Source: Tessaracoccus flavus (GTDB lineage: Bacteria > Actinomycetota > Actinomycetes > Propionibacteriales > Propionibacteriaceae). Taken from it: a DNA stretch of 64,000 nucleotides. The stretch lies in NCBI RefSeq assembly GCF_001997295.1, contig NZ_CP019605.1, positions 2,604,001-2,668,000 of the forward strand, read 5' to 3'. Positions 50,279 through 58,630 of this stretch are shown here, in pieces. The position numbers and the translations under genes were made by a program. Under the pieces are notes generated by a model. The model searched no databases. It saw only the letters and a program-made list of their open reading frames with translations, and was not told the DNA's origin. How positions within the stretch are numbered: the stretch's first letter is position 1; the number at the start of each line of letters is the position of its first letter.

Positions 50279-51499
50279 ATGCTCGGACGGACGCTGCGCA
50301 GTGCACTTGCCGTGTGCCTCGCGCTCACCCTCAGCCTGGTCGCCGCCCCCGCGCTGGCCTCCTCGCTCGAGGTCACCGTCACCGCGAGGGACGACCAGGT
50401 GACGCTCGAAGGCACCCTCACCGACGACGACAGACGGGCCGTCCGGCAGGAGGTCGTGGAGGCGAGCGTGGGCGGTACCTACGTGGGGCAGGCGCGCACG
50501 CGCGGTAACGGCGACTTCCGGCTGAACTTCTCCGGCGCCCAGTTCGGCGGGGGCACCCACACGGTCACCGTGACCTTCGCAGGCGGGAGGGGTGCCTCGC
50601 CGGCCTCGGCGACCGGCTCGTTCACGGTCGCGGGTCAGCCCGCCGCGCCCACCCCGCCGCCGGCTCCCCCCACAACGGCTCCCGAGCCGCCCCCGACCCA
50701 GGCCCCGCCCGAGCCCGAGCCTGAGCCGGAACCCGAGCCGGAACCCACCCCCACCCCGGAGCCTCCGCCCGCTCCGGCTGGGCCCCCGACTGCCGCCCTG
50801 ACGGCCACTGGTCCGGCCGCGGCGCTGAGCGGCGACCGCATCACGCTCACCGGCCAGTTGGTCGACGAGGACGGCACCGGGATCGACGGGGTGGAGGTCA
50901 CCGTCAGCGATCCTGAGGGAGACGTGCCGGACGTCTATGCCCTCACGTCGGCAGGAGCCTTTGAGGCGACGTACGCGATCCCGGCCAGCCAACCCGACGG
51001 CCCGCTGACCCTCACCCTGGCGTTCGATGGGGCGGGTACCTACGAGCCCGCGACGACGACGGTCGTCGTGCCCGTGACGTACCAGGCACCCGAGGTGGCT
51101 TCCCCTACCCCGTCCGCCCTGCCCAGCGGGGGCGCGGCCACGGCTGAGCCGTCGGTCGCCGTGTCGACCGCGCCGCCGGTCGACGCGGTCGACGAGGATG
51201 AGGACAACCCGTGGCTGGGGTTGACGATCGTGCTGGTGGTCCTCGGCGGGCTCACCATCATCACCGCCGCGGCGCTGCTGCTGCGGGGAGGCTTCAGCAG
51301 GCGTCCCGCCCACACCGATGTCGCTGGGCTCGATTTCCTCGACGAGGAGATGGACTCCGACGACGAGCCCTTCTTCGGCGGGGCCGGTGAGCCGACGGCG
51401 GTCCTCGACGATGGGCGCGCGGTCAGCTTCGGCGACGAGCCCACTCAGCCCATGCCGCCCGTCCCCGACTCCCCCAGCCCCCGCCGCGGCCAGGACTGA
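50279..51499 (+). CDS. Ig-like surface protein with C-terminal membrane anchor
   Basis: 406 residues. Signal peptide (TLRSALAVCLALTLSLVAAP). Ig-like domain 1 (SLEVTVTARDDQVTLEGTLT ... THTVTVTFAGGRG), a Pro/Glu repeat linker (EPEPEPEPEPEPTPTPEPPP), Ig-like domain 2 (LSGDRITLTGQLVDEDGTGI ... GPLTLTLAFDGAGTYEP), one membrane helix (WLGLTIVLVVLGGLTIITAA) and an acidic cytoplasmic tail. No sortase motif. ATG 50279 starts the signal peptide; the ATG at 50258 is an alternative. A TAGGCT box near 50237 gives a short leader. Function unknown; likely adhesion or wall structure. Confidence 0.7.
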   Translation: MLGRTLRSALAVCLALTLSLVAAPALASSLEVTVTARDDQVTLEGTLTDDDRRAVRQEVVEASVGGTYVGQARTRGNGDFRLNFSGAQFGGGTHTVTVTFAGGRGASPASATGSFTVAGQPAAPTPPPAPPTTAPEPPPTQAPPEPEPEPEPEPEPTPTPEPPPAPAGPPTAALTATGPAAALSGDRITLTGQLVDEDGTGIDGVEVTVSDPEGDVPDVYALTSAGAFEATYAIPASQPDGPLTLTLAFDGAGTYEPATTTVVVPVTYQAPEVASPTPSALPSGGAATAEPSVAVSTAPPVDAVDEDEDNPWLGLTIVLVVLGGLTIITAAALLLRGGFSRRPAHTDVAGLDFLDEEMDSDDEPFFGGAGEPTAVLDDGRAVSFGDEPTQPMPPVPDSPSPRRGQD

Positions 51500-51848
51500 T
51501 CGCTCCCTGAGCAGCACGCGCGGAACGTCCGTCGAATCGATCCCTGAGCAGTGACGAGCGCAAGAGCTAAGGAACGTCCGTCGCATCGCTCCCTGAGCAG
51601 GGCCGGCGAGCGCAGCGAGCAGCCCGTCCGTCGAAGGGTGGTCCCTGAGCAGCTCGCGAGGAACGAGCGAGCGTCCGTCGAAGGGTAACGACCTACCACC
51701 TACCGCCGCCCCCGGACCGCAAGGGCGGCGACCACGATCCCGGCCGCAACCCTTCGACAAGCTCAGGGATCGGGTGACAAGCTCAGGGAGCAGGACCGAC
51801 AAGCTCAGGGAGCAGGACCGACAAGCTCAGGGAGCAAAGCTCAGGAAG
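51500..51848. repeat. Repeat field of TCCCTGAGCAG / CAAGCTCAGGGA units
   Basis: The whole convergent gap is repeat DNA. Forward CCCTGAGCAG units lie near 51506, 51541, 51592 and 51642. Reverse ACAAGCTCAGGGA units lie near 51758, 51777, 51797 and 51819, the last two about 22 bp apart. CCGTCGAAGGGT and AACCCTTCGACAAG sit in the middle. The two halves could fold back on each other. No gene. Confidence 0.85.
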
Positions 51849-52472
51849 CTACGCGGTGGACTTCGACTCCAGCATGCGCTGCTCAACGCTGCGGAAGGAA
51901 CCACACCGGTCGCGGAGAGAGCTGAGAGAGCCGCCGGTCAGGGCATCGCCGAGAAGGGCGGTGTCGACGCAGACCGCGGGGGCGCCTGCCTTGCTCCATT
52001 CGCCGGCCGCGTAGGCGCCGATGCCGCCGAGCGGGACCACGCGGTCGCTCAGGCCGAGCTGCTGAAACCTCGCCGCCATCGCGTGGCCCACGACATCGGC
52101 GGGAAAGATCAAAGCACCAGCCACCGGCATCTCCAGCACGGCGCGGACCTCCGTCGGGGTCATCGCCGGCAGGTAACACGGCAACCCTCGCTCGGCCGCG
52201 GCGTCGGCGATGGCCGAGCCGGTGTCGTCGGCGAGGATGAACCGCGCCCCGGCGTCGGCCGCTGCGTGGATCTGCTGGGGCAACGCGACGCGGGAGGCGC
52301 CGACGGTGATGCGGGCGCCGAAGATGGCGGCGACATCGCCGAACGCCTCGGCCGACGCTGGCAGCGCCAGCGCGCTGAACCCCTCCTGCACCAGCACCTC
52401 GACGGCGCCGATGTAGTCGTCCAACGACGCGTCAGGGAGGCAGACGATGAGGCCGCGCAGGGGTTGATCCAT
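51849..52472 (-). CDS. KDPG-aldolase-fold protein lacking catalytic residues
   Basis: 207 residues aligning over the whole length with Eda-type 2-keto-3-deoxy-6-phosphogluconate aldolases: ITVGASRVALPQQIHAAADA, ARFILADDTGSAIADAAAER, CYLPAMTPTEVRAVLE, VAGALIFPADVVG and VVPLGGIGAYAAGEW. The Schiff-base Lys of the KxFPA motif is Leu here (ALIFPA), and the Glu/Arg of strand 2 are replaced (SALALPASA). So it is probably not an aldolase of that type; a sugar-phosphate-binding role is possible. ATG 52472 by family start; GTG 52490 is an alternative. Confidence 0.7.
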   Translation of the reverse strand: MDQPLRGLIVCLPDASLDDYIGAVEVLVQEGFSALALPASAEAFGDVAAIFGARITVGASRVALPQQIHAAADAGARFILADDTGSAIADAAAERGLPCYLPAMTPTEVRAVLEMPVAGALIFPADVVGHAMAARFQQLGLSDRVVPLGGIGAYAAGEWSKAGAPAVCVDTALLGDALTGGSLSSLRDRCGSFRSVEQRMLESKSTA

Positions 52473-52540
52473 GGCACCATCTTGCCGCACTGGTGAGGTC
52501 CGCCGTCGCCGGCTCCCGGACCGACAACGTCAGGCGGGCT

Positions 52541-52546
52541 TAGACT
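52541..52546 (+). promoter_or_regulatory. -10 box TAGACT for the MFS gene
   Basis: TAGACT, six bases before ATG 52553. Confidence 0.6.
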
Positions 52547-52552
52547 GCGCGC

Positions 52553-53923
52553 ATGTCCGGACACCTGACGCGCTCGCAACGCCTAGACGAGCTGCCCTAC
52601 ACCCGCAAGCACAACAAGCTCCTCATGGGCTCGGGCGTCGGCTGGGCCCTCGACGCCATGGACATCGGGCTGATCTCGTTCATCATGGCCGCGCTCGCCT
52701 CCGAGTGGCAGCTCTCCAGCACCGAGCTGAGCTTCCTGGGGTCTGTCGGCTTCGTCGGGATGGCGCTCGGCGCGTCGCTGGGCGGGCTGCTGGCCGACCG
52801 CATCGGCCGCCGCCAGGTGTTCGCCCTCACCCTGCTGATCTACGGCGTTGCCACGGGCCTGTCCGCGCTCTCGACCGGGCTCGTCATGCTCATTGCGCTC
52901 CGCTTCATCGTCGGCCTCGGGCTCGGTGCCGAACTGCCGGTGGCGTCGACGCTCGTGAGCGAATTCGCGCCGCGCAAGATCCGCGGGCGGGTCGTCGTCG
53001 CGCTGGAGTCGTTCTGGGCCGTCGGCTGGCTCGCCGCCGCGCTAATCGGCTTCTTCATCGTCCCGATGGACAACGGCTGGCGCTGGGCGCTCGCGCTCGG
53101 GGCGGTGCCGGCCGCGTGGTCCATGGTGATCCGCTTCGGGCTGCCGGAATCGGTCCGGTTCCTCGAGGGCAAGGGCCGCCACAACGAGGCAGAGCAGGTG
53201 GTCTCCAAGTTCGAGGAAGCCGCCGGCGTCACCGTCCGCGACGAGGACAAGGCTCCGGATGCCCCGCTGCAGGCGGGCGCGAAGGTCACCAAGCGCGAAC
53301 TCTTCGGTCCGCGGTTCCGCACGCGCACCATCGCGCTCTGGCTCACCTGGTTCGGCATCAACTTCGCGTACTACGGCGCCTTCATCTGGCTGCCGACGCT
53401 GCTCTCGTCCGAGGGCGGCATGAACCTGCGCGATTCGTTCGAGTTCACGCTCTACATGACGCTCGCGCAGCTGCCGGGCTACCTCGCGGCCGCGATCCTC
53501 GTCGAAGTCTGGGGCCGCCGGCCCACGCTCGTCACGTTCCTCGGCGGCTCGATGGTGGGCGCAGCCGCGTTCGCGCTGGCCCCGACTCTCGCGGCGTCCA
53601 TCGCTCCGGGGGACGATGGCGCCGCCTACGCGATCGCGCTCACCGCCGGCTGCGTGCTGTCGTTCTTCAACCTGGGCGCGTGGGGTGCCCTCTACGCCAT
53701 CACCCCGGAGGTCTACCCGACGGCGATGCGCGCGGGCGGGGCGGGGGCGGCCACCGCGTTCGGCCGGATCGCGGCCATGGCCGCGCCGCTCGTCGTGCCG
53801 CTCATCGTCGGTGCGGCTGGCCGCGCAACGCTGTTCGCCGTGCTGGGCGCGATGTTCGCCATGGCGATGGTCGCAGCGTGGTTCCTGCCCGAGTACACCG
53901 ACCAGGCGCTCGACGAGGTCTAA
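52553..53923 (+). CDS. MFS metabolite:H+ symporter (NiaP/MhpT-like)
   Basis: 456 residues, 12 helices. YTRKHNKLLMGSGVGWALDA then MDIGLISFIM is the family start with Asp in helix 1. GGLLADRIGRRQVFALTLLI is the MFS signature loop. GLGLGAELPVASTLVSEFAP and RGRVVVALESFWAVGW follow; after a central loop (about 205-245), VEVWGRRPTLVTFLGG is the second-half signature. Relatives carry aromatic acids, nicotinate or sugars; substrate not determinable. Leaderless signature, single gene. Confidence 0.85.
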   Translation: MSGHLTRSQRLDELPYTRKHNKLLMGSGVGWALDAMDIGLISFIMAALASEWQLSSTELSFLGSVGFVGMALGASLGGLLADRIGRRQVFALTLLIYGVATGLSALSTGLVMLIALRFIVGLGLGAELPVASTLVSEFAPRKIRGRVVVALESFWAVGWLAAALIGFFIVPMDNGWRWALALGAVPAAWSMVIRFGLPESVRFLEGKGRHNEAEQVVSKFEEAAGVTVRDEDKAPDAPLQAGAKVTKRELFGPRFRTRTIALWLTWFGINFAYYGAFIWLPTLLSSEGGMNLRDSFEFTLYMTLAQLPGYLAAAILVEVWGRRPTLVTFLGGSMVGAAAFALAPTLAASIAPGDDGAAYAIALTAGCVLSFFNLGAWGALYAITPEVYPTAMRAGGAGAATAFGRIAAMAAPLVVPLIVGAAGRATLFAVLGAMFAMAMVAAWFLPEYTDQALDEV

Positions 53924-53969
53924 CGACCCGAGGCAGGTCGGTCCCCGGCGGCTGCTCGCTCAACGAGCT

Positions 53970-55040
53970 TCACTCGGGCGGCTCCACCTGTCCCAGCTCA
54001 ATCTGCTGCGCGTTGCCGTGCTTCGCGTAGTACTCGTCCATCGTGTCGCCGCTCAACGCCCCAGACAGCTCAGCCACGCCGTCCCAGTCGACGACGTCGA
54101 CGGCCTGGCCGCCAATGGTGGCGAAGCCCTCGATCGGCGCCTGCATCAACCCGATCGACTCTCCGCTCGTGATGCGCATGGAGAGCGCGAGCTCCGTGAC
54201 GTAGCGGTTTGTCATCTGGTCGTCGACAGTCATGGTGTCGGCCACCTGCCCGATGACGTTGCTGAACGTCACCGGGTTCGCGATGGTCTCGGGCGTCAGC
54301 AGCTTGCGGATGATGGCCTTGACGACGGTGCGCTGGCGGAAGGCGCGGTCGAGGTCGCCGTTGGGCAGGTCGTAGCGCTCCCGCACGTAGGCGAGCGCCC
54401 GCTCCCCCTGGAGGTCCACCTCCCCCTTGGCGAACTGGTTGGAGTCCCACGGGTTGTAGACCGTCACGCCGCCGACGGCGTCGGTGAGCCGCATGAACCC
54501 GTCGAAGTCGATGCTCACCGTGTGGTCCATCCGCACCCCGGTCATCTGTTCCAGCGTGCGGACCGTGAGCTGGGGGCCGCCGAAGGCGTAGGCCCAGTTG
54601 ATCTTGCCCTCACCGCGGCCGGGGATCTCGACCCACATGTCGCGTGGGAAGGAGATGAGGTAGACGGCCTGCCTGTCGCCGGTGACGTGGGCGACCATCA
54701 GCGAGTCGCTACGGCCGGCGTCACCTTCGGTGGTGTCGGCGCCCATGAGCACGAAGTTGACGGGCGGTTTCCCGGGCTCCTCGTCGCCGACGGGGGCTTT
54801 CGGCTTGGTCAGGGCCGGGCGGCCCGTGTAGTCGGTCGGGGTGAGGCTCTCGTCGCGGTCGATCGAGTTGAGCGCAAGCAACCCGCGCGCGGCGTAGAAG
54901 CCGACAACGCCGAGCGCGATGACCAGCACGCCGACCGACAGCATCAGCAGGACGAACCCGGGGCCCCTGCGTCGGCGGGGTTCCGCCTGGTAGTCGTCGT
55001 CCTCGAAGACCTCTAGGCCGTCATCAATCGCTCTACCCAT
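53970..55040 (-). CDS. LytR-CpsA-Psr (LCP) family protein
   Basis: 356 residues: cytoplasmic N-terminus with EVFEDDDYQAEPRRRRGPG, one membrane helix (FVLLMLSVGVLVIALGVVGF), then the LCP domain: VNFVLMGADTTEGDAGRSDS, LISFPRDMWVEIPGRGEGKI, DGFMRLTDAVGGVTVYNP and ALAYVRERYDLPNGDLDRAF with catalytic Arg/Asp residues. It ligates wall polymers to peptidoglycan. ATG 55040 has a GACAAT box six bases upstream (55047-55052). Canonical one-helix architecture, unlike the multi-helix LCP at 41428. Confidence 0.9.
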   Translation of the reverse strand: MGRAIDDGLEVFEDDDYQAEPRRRRGPGFVLLMLSVGVLVIALGVVGFYAARGLLALNSIDRDESLTPTDYTGRPALTKPKAPVGDEEPGKPPVNFVLMGADTTEGDAGRSDSLMVAHVTGDRQAVYLISFPRDMWVEIPGRGEGKINWAYAFGGPQLTVRTLEQMTGVRMDHTVSIDFDGFMRLTDAVGGVTVYNPWDSNQFAKGEVDLQGERALAYVRERYDLPNGDLDRAFRQRTVVKAIIRKLLTPETIANPVTFSNVIGQVADTMTVDDQMTNRYVTELALSMRITSGESIGLMQAPIEGFATIGGQAVDVVDWDGVAELSGALSGDTMDEYYAKHGNAQQIELGQVEPPE

Positions 55041-55169
55041 ACCGCCATTGTCCCCCGCGCCCACAACTTTCCCGCAATCATCGGCGATCAGTTCGGAGAG
55101 TCGCGAAAGATAACACCATTTCGGCGCTCTGGCTGTACTCTCCTTGCTCCGGATCGAGGGGAGTTGGGC

Positions 55170-55775
55170 ATGGACTGGGTTGAGTTGGTCGGCTACATCG
55201 CGTCGGCATTCGTGGTGTTGTCGTTCGCGATGAGTTCGATCGTGAAGATCCGCTCGATCTCACTGGTGGGCTCAGCGTTCTACGTCGCCTACGGCATCCT
55301 GATCGGCTCGATCCCGATCATCCTGGCCAACGGCACCATCGTCGTCTTCCATCTGGTGGCGCTCTCCAAGGAGTTCAGCCGCAAGACGGAGCTCGGCGCC
55401 ACGCCGATCGCGCCCGACGCCCCGTTCCTCGCCGACTTCCTCCACTCGCACACCGCCGACATCGCGAAGACTCAGCCCGAATACGAGCAGGCGCCGTCGG
55501 ACACCGCATTCGTGCTCATGCGCGAAGGCATGCCCGCCGGGGCCGTCATGGGTAACCGCGACGGCGACACGCTCCACCTCAACCTCGACTACGTGCTACC
55601 CGCCTACCGCGACTCCCAGCTCGGCAAGTGGATTTACGGGTCGCGCTCCAGCGCCCTACGCGCTCACGGCATCCGCAAGGTGACGGCATCGCCCACCACT
55701 GAGGTGCACCGCAGCTACCTCGGCCACATGGGCTTCGAACCCGACGGCGACCGGCTCGTCAAGGCGCTGGCCTGA
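55170..55775 (+). CDS. YgjV-like membrane domain fused to a GNAT-like domain
   Basis: 201 residues. Residues 1-75 contain three helices with the YgjV pattern (LVGYIASAFVVLSFAMSSIV, SISLVGSAFYVAYGILIGS, IPIILANGTIVVFHLVAL). Residues 85-201 form a small acetyltransferase-like domain (DAPFLADFLHSHTADIAKTQ, DTLHLNLDYVLPAYRDSQLG, RSYLGHMGFEPDGDRLVKAL) in which the acetyl-CoA loop is weak. ATG 55170 has GGGGAG eight bases upstream. Function unknown. Confidence 0.72.
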   Translation: MDWVELVGYIASAFVVLSFAMSSIVKIRSISLVGSAFYVAYGILIGSIPIILANGTIVVFHLVALSKEFSRKTELGATPIAPDAPFLADFLHSHTADIAKTQPEYEQAPSDTAFVLMREGMPAGAVMGNRDGDTLHLNLDYVLPAYRDSQLGKWIYGSRSSALRAHGIRKVTASPTTEVHRSYLGHMGFEPDGDRLVKALA

Positions 55776-55800
55776 CCCAAGCGGCGTTGAGCGCCGTCGC

Positions 55801-55806
55801 TAGACT
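55801..55806 (+). promoter_or_regulatory. -10 box TAGACT for the DUF2231/b5 gene
   Basis: TAGACT, six bases before ATG 55813. Confidence 0.6.
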
Positions 55807-55812
55807 TTCGCC

Positions 55813-56619
55813 ATGTTGGACGGCGTGCTGGGACTCCCACTTCACCCACTGGTGGTGCACGCCGTCGTCGTGCTGCTACCGCTGGTCGCGGTCGGCGTCA
55901 TCGCGCTGACGGTGCGGCCAGCCTGGCGGCCGCGGCTCGCGCTGCCGCTGCTGGGACTGTTGGCGGTGGCGGCCGTCTCCGCGATCGTCGCGATGCTGTC
56001 GGGGCGGAGCCTGGCCGAGCGGGTCGGCACCCCGGTGCAGCACGAGCAGCTGGGCACCCTGCTAGCCGTCACGGCCGTGGCCTATCTCCTCCTGGCCGGC
56101 TACTGGCTGTGGTGGGTCCGCCGCGCGGAGAAGGAACCCACCACGCCGCAGAACGCCACTGGATGGGTGGCGTCGATCGCCTCCGTCGCGGTGGTGGCGT
56201 TGACGATCGCCGTCGGCCACAGCGGCTCAAGCGCGGTCTGGGCCCACTGGATGGTGGAGGCACCGGCCACGGACCCGACGCCGGCGGCCAGCCCCTCCGC
56301 GGTCTCCTCCGCCAGCTCACCCGCATCCACTCCGCCGTCGACGACGACACCCGCACCAAGCGCGGCCCCGACGTCGACCGTCGCTTCGCTGTACAGCGCT
56401 GACATGCTCGCCGACCACGCCACCGCCGAGGACTGCTGGGCCGTGATCGACGGCAACATGTACGACCTCACCGACTGGATCGCCCTACACCCCGGCGGCG
56501 CATCCCGCATCGAGGCGCTGTGCGGCACCGACGCCACCGCCGCCTTCACCGGCCAGCACGACGGCCAGCCGAACCCCGCCGAGGCGCTCTCCAGACACCT
56601 TCTCGGCCCCGTCGGCTGA
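55813..56619 (+). CDS. DUF2231-like membrane domain fused to a cytochrome b5 domain
   Basis: 268 residues. Residues 1-140 hold four helices beginning LGLPLHPLVVHAVVVLLPLV, the DUF2231 pattern with two His that may bind heme. A Ser/Pro/Thr linker is at about 150-195. The C-terminal cytochrome b5-like domain (about 200-268) reads CWAVIDGNMYDLTDWIALHP then GGASRIEALCGTDATAAF. The HPGG His and a later His (GQHDG) are the heme ligands. Probably an outward-facing electron carrier linked to the membrane; partner unknown. Confidence 0.8.
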   Translation: MLDGVLGLPLHPLVVHAVVVLLPLVAVGVIALTVRPAWRPRLALPLLGLLAVAAVSAIVAMLSGRSLAERVGTPVQHEQLGTLLAVTAVAYLLLAGYWLWWVRRAEKEPTTPQNATGWVASIASVAVVALTIAVGHSGSSAVWAHWMVEAPATDPTPAASPSAVSSASSPASTPPSTTTPAPSAAPTSTVASLYSADMLADHATAEDCWAVIDGNMYDLTDWIALHPGGASRIEALCGTDATAAFTGQHDGQPNPAEALSRHLLGPVG

Positions 56620-56733
56620 ACCTGGCTTGGGCGAGCGGGTACGTCACGACGTCCTTCGATATTCGGCCGCTCGTTCCTCGCGGGCCGCTACTCAGCTTCC
56701 CCCGCCGTTCCGCCACTGTGGGTTTGGGAAGGC

Positions 56734-56812
56734 GTCACGTCCCGAAAGGTGCCATACAGCGACACGTACGACCACTATGGTCGCGCGTGTCACCAAACTG
56801 CCCCCTTCACAG
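56734..56812. repeat. 77-bp element, copy 2 (inverted relative to 29404-29480)
   Basis: CACGTCCCGAAAGGTGCCAT ... CGACCACTATGGTCGCGCGT ... CACCAAACTGCCCCCTTCAC is the reverse complement of 29404-29480 with scattered differences. Confidence 0.8.
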
Positions 56813-56820
56813 CAGTGAGC

Positions 56821-56904
56821 GAGGAACTAGCGGCGTCTTGTCCGTCTCCCCGAGTAGGGAGCGAGGAACTAGCGGCGTCTTGTCCGTCTCCCCGAGTAGG
56901 GAGC
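56821..56904. repeat. Two exact 42-bp tandem units
   Basis: Each unit is GAGGAACTAGCGGCGTCTTG + TCCGTCTCCCCGAGTAGGGAGC; the period of 42 bp equals that of the reverse-oriented repeat at 3039-3117. Confidence 0.92.
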
Positions 56905-57159
56905 GAGGAACGAGCGACCGTATCGAGGGGCGTCTCGCGACGGCCCGCCAACTCAGGCAAGCACGCCCGTCACGAAGCCCTTCGATACGCGACCGCTCGT
57001 TCCTCGCCGGCCGCTACTCAGCTTTCTGGCCGTTCCGGCACCGTGGGTGGGGAAAGTCTTGCGTGGGGCCGCGGCCTGGGTGGATGGTTGCGGTGGAGGG
57101 GTTCCGGGATCATCCCGTCGTCTCCCTGGTGCGGGCGAGCCCGCTACTCAGCTTGGGAT

Positions 57160-57292
57160 GGGAGCTGTTTCTTCACGGATCGGGAACCGTGGATTGTTGC
57201 TTTGAGCACGCGGGTGAGATTGTTCATCTTTTCCCCTTGTAGCTCCCTCTCGGGGCCCTTCTGGACGGTCATTGATCACGGCCTGTGAAGGG
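57160..57292 (+). ncRNA. Candidate bridge RNA region of the IS110 element
   Basis: The non-coding left end between the element boundary and the transposase ATG can fold. GGGAGCT (57160-57166) pairs with AGCTCCC (57241-57247). Inside, CACGG/CCGTG (57174-57178, 57087+100 to 57191) closes an 8-base loop. Downstream CCCTTC/GAAGGG (57256-57261, 57287-57292) overlaps the ribosome-binding site. IS110 elements are known to encode guide (bridge) RNAs here. The guide loops are not assigned. Confidence 0.35.
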
Positions 57293-57300
57293 AGGCTGTT

Positions 57301-58578
57301 ATGGATGTTGTTCACCAGCGGTGTGCTGGGATGGATGTGTCGAAGTCCGACGCGAAGGTGTGTGTCCGGGTCCAGGGGCGCGGGTCGCGGCGGACGAGCA
57401 CTGAGATCACGACGTGGCCTGCTCGGGCTTCGTCGATTCTGGAGCTGGGTCAGTACCTGGTACGGGAGAAGGTCAGCTGTGTGGTGATGGAAGCCACCAG
57501 TGATTACTGGAAGCCCTTTTTCTACTTGTTGTCCGAGGCGGGGTTGTCGGTGGTGTTGGCCAACCCCCGGCAGGTGCGTCAGATCCCTGGCCGTAAGACC
57601 GATGTCGCTGACGCGGCCTGGTTGGCGGATCTCGCGGCTCACGGGCTGGTGCGGGGATCGTTCGTGCCTGGCCAGGCGCAGCGCGAGATCAAGGATCTGG
57701 TGCGTCACCGTACCCAGCTGGTCAGGCTCAGTGGTCAGGAGATCCAACGGTTGGAGAAGCTGCTGGAGTCGGCCTCGATCAAACTGTCGTCGGTGATCTC
57801 TGACATCAACGGTGTGTCGGGGCGTCGGATGCTGCAGGCACTGATCGAGGGCGAGCGTGACCCGCAGGTCCTGGCCGGGTTGGGGTGTCGTCTCAAGGCC
57901 AGCACTGACGAACTCGCCGAGGCTCTGACGGGTCGGTTCACCGAGCATCACGGGTTCCTGGCCCGGCTGCACCTGCACCTCATCGATGACTACGCCGCTC
58001 AGATCAGCGAGCTCGACGCCCGGATCGAGGGCTACTTCACCGACAACGACCCCGCTCCAGAGGGCGCCATGACCTGGGGCAAGGCCCGGGCATTATTGAG
58101 CACGATCCCGGGTGTCTCCGACACCACAGCCGAGCAGATCCTGGCCGAGATCGGCATCGACATGAGCGTGTTCGACTCTCCCGGCAAGTTGGCCTCATGG
58201 GCGGGCGTCGCTCCAGGACTCAATGAGTCCGCCGGGAAACGTCACTCCTCCACGTGCCGCCCGGGCAACAAACACCTCAAGGGTGCACTCGGGATGGCAG
58301 CCCTCAGCGCCGCCAACTCCAAACACACCTTCCTCGCTGCCCGGTTCCGACGACTCACGCGACGCGGTTCACAACGTGCCGTGGTCGCCTTGTCCCGCAC
58401 CCTGATCACGATCTGCTGGCACATCCTCACCACTGGGGAGCCGTACCACGAACTCGGCGCGGACTACTACGACAAACGGCGCCCCGGAGTAGCCATCCGC
58501 AACGCGTTGAACCATCTACGACAAGCAGGCCTCACCATCACCCCCACCCCCGAAGGACTCCTACTCACACAAACCTGA
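57301..58578 (+). CDS. IS110-family transposase (DEDD recombinase)
   Basis: 425 residues. The N-terminal RuvC-like DEDD domain has GMDVSKSDAKVCVRVQ (first Asp), VVMEATSDYWKPFFYLL (Glu) and RKTDVADAAWLADLAAHG (two Asp). A coiled-coil middle follows. The C-terminal Transposase_20 domain has LLSTIPGVSDTTAEQILAEI, LASWAGVAPGLNESAGKRHS (catalytic Ser in this region) and GNKHLKGALGMAAL. It inserts without inverted repeats, guided by an RNA from its own end. GGGAGG precedes the ATG. The frame is intact with normal length, so it may be active. Confidence 0.93.
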   Translation: MDVVHQRCAGMDVSKSDAKVCVRVQGRGSRRTSTEITTWPARASSILELGQYLVREKVSCVVMEATSDYWKPFFYLLSEAGLSVVLANPRQVRQIPGRKTDVADAAWLADLAAHGLVRGSFVPGQAQREIKDLVRHRTQLVRLSGQEIQRLEKLLESASIKLSSVISDINGVSGRRMLQALIEGERDPQVLAGLGCRLKASTDELAEALTGRFTEHHGFLARLHLHLIDDYAAQISELDARIEGYFTDNDPAPEGAMTWGKARALLSTIPGVSDTTAEQILAEIGIDMSVFDSPGKLASWAGVAPGLNESAGKRHSSTCRPGNKHLKGALGMAALSAANSKHTFLAARFRRLTRRGSQRAVVALSRTLITICWHILTTGEPYHELGADYYDKRRPGVAIRNALNHLRQAGLTITPTPEGLLLTQT

Positions 58579-58630
58579 CAAGCCCCAACACCGCGCGCCA
58601 CGGCAACGGTGGTCACTTACTTTCAGGTGA

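Larger units (their letters stand above)
56620..57150. repeat. Repeat-rich gene-free region left of the IS element
   Basis: Contains CCGCTACTCAGCTT at about 56690, 57010 and 57142, each near a CGCTCGTTCCTCG block or its remnant. The 77-bp element copy 2 is at 56734-56812. Two exact 42-bp tandem units (56821-56862, 56863-56904) run on into a third partial one. No gene is supported. Confidence 0.8.
57152..58630 (+). mobile_element. IS110-family insertion sequence
   Basis: About 1.48 kb. The left flank ends in CCGCTACTCAG, the common end of local repeat units. To the right of 58630 the sequence GGGAAACGTAATGG resumes, which in the neighbouring unit follows CTACTCA directly. Joining the flanks restores an uninterrupted unit, so the element inserted into a repeat. 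No terminal inverted repeats are evident, as expected for IS110. The ends are uncertain by a few bases. Confidence 0.6.
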
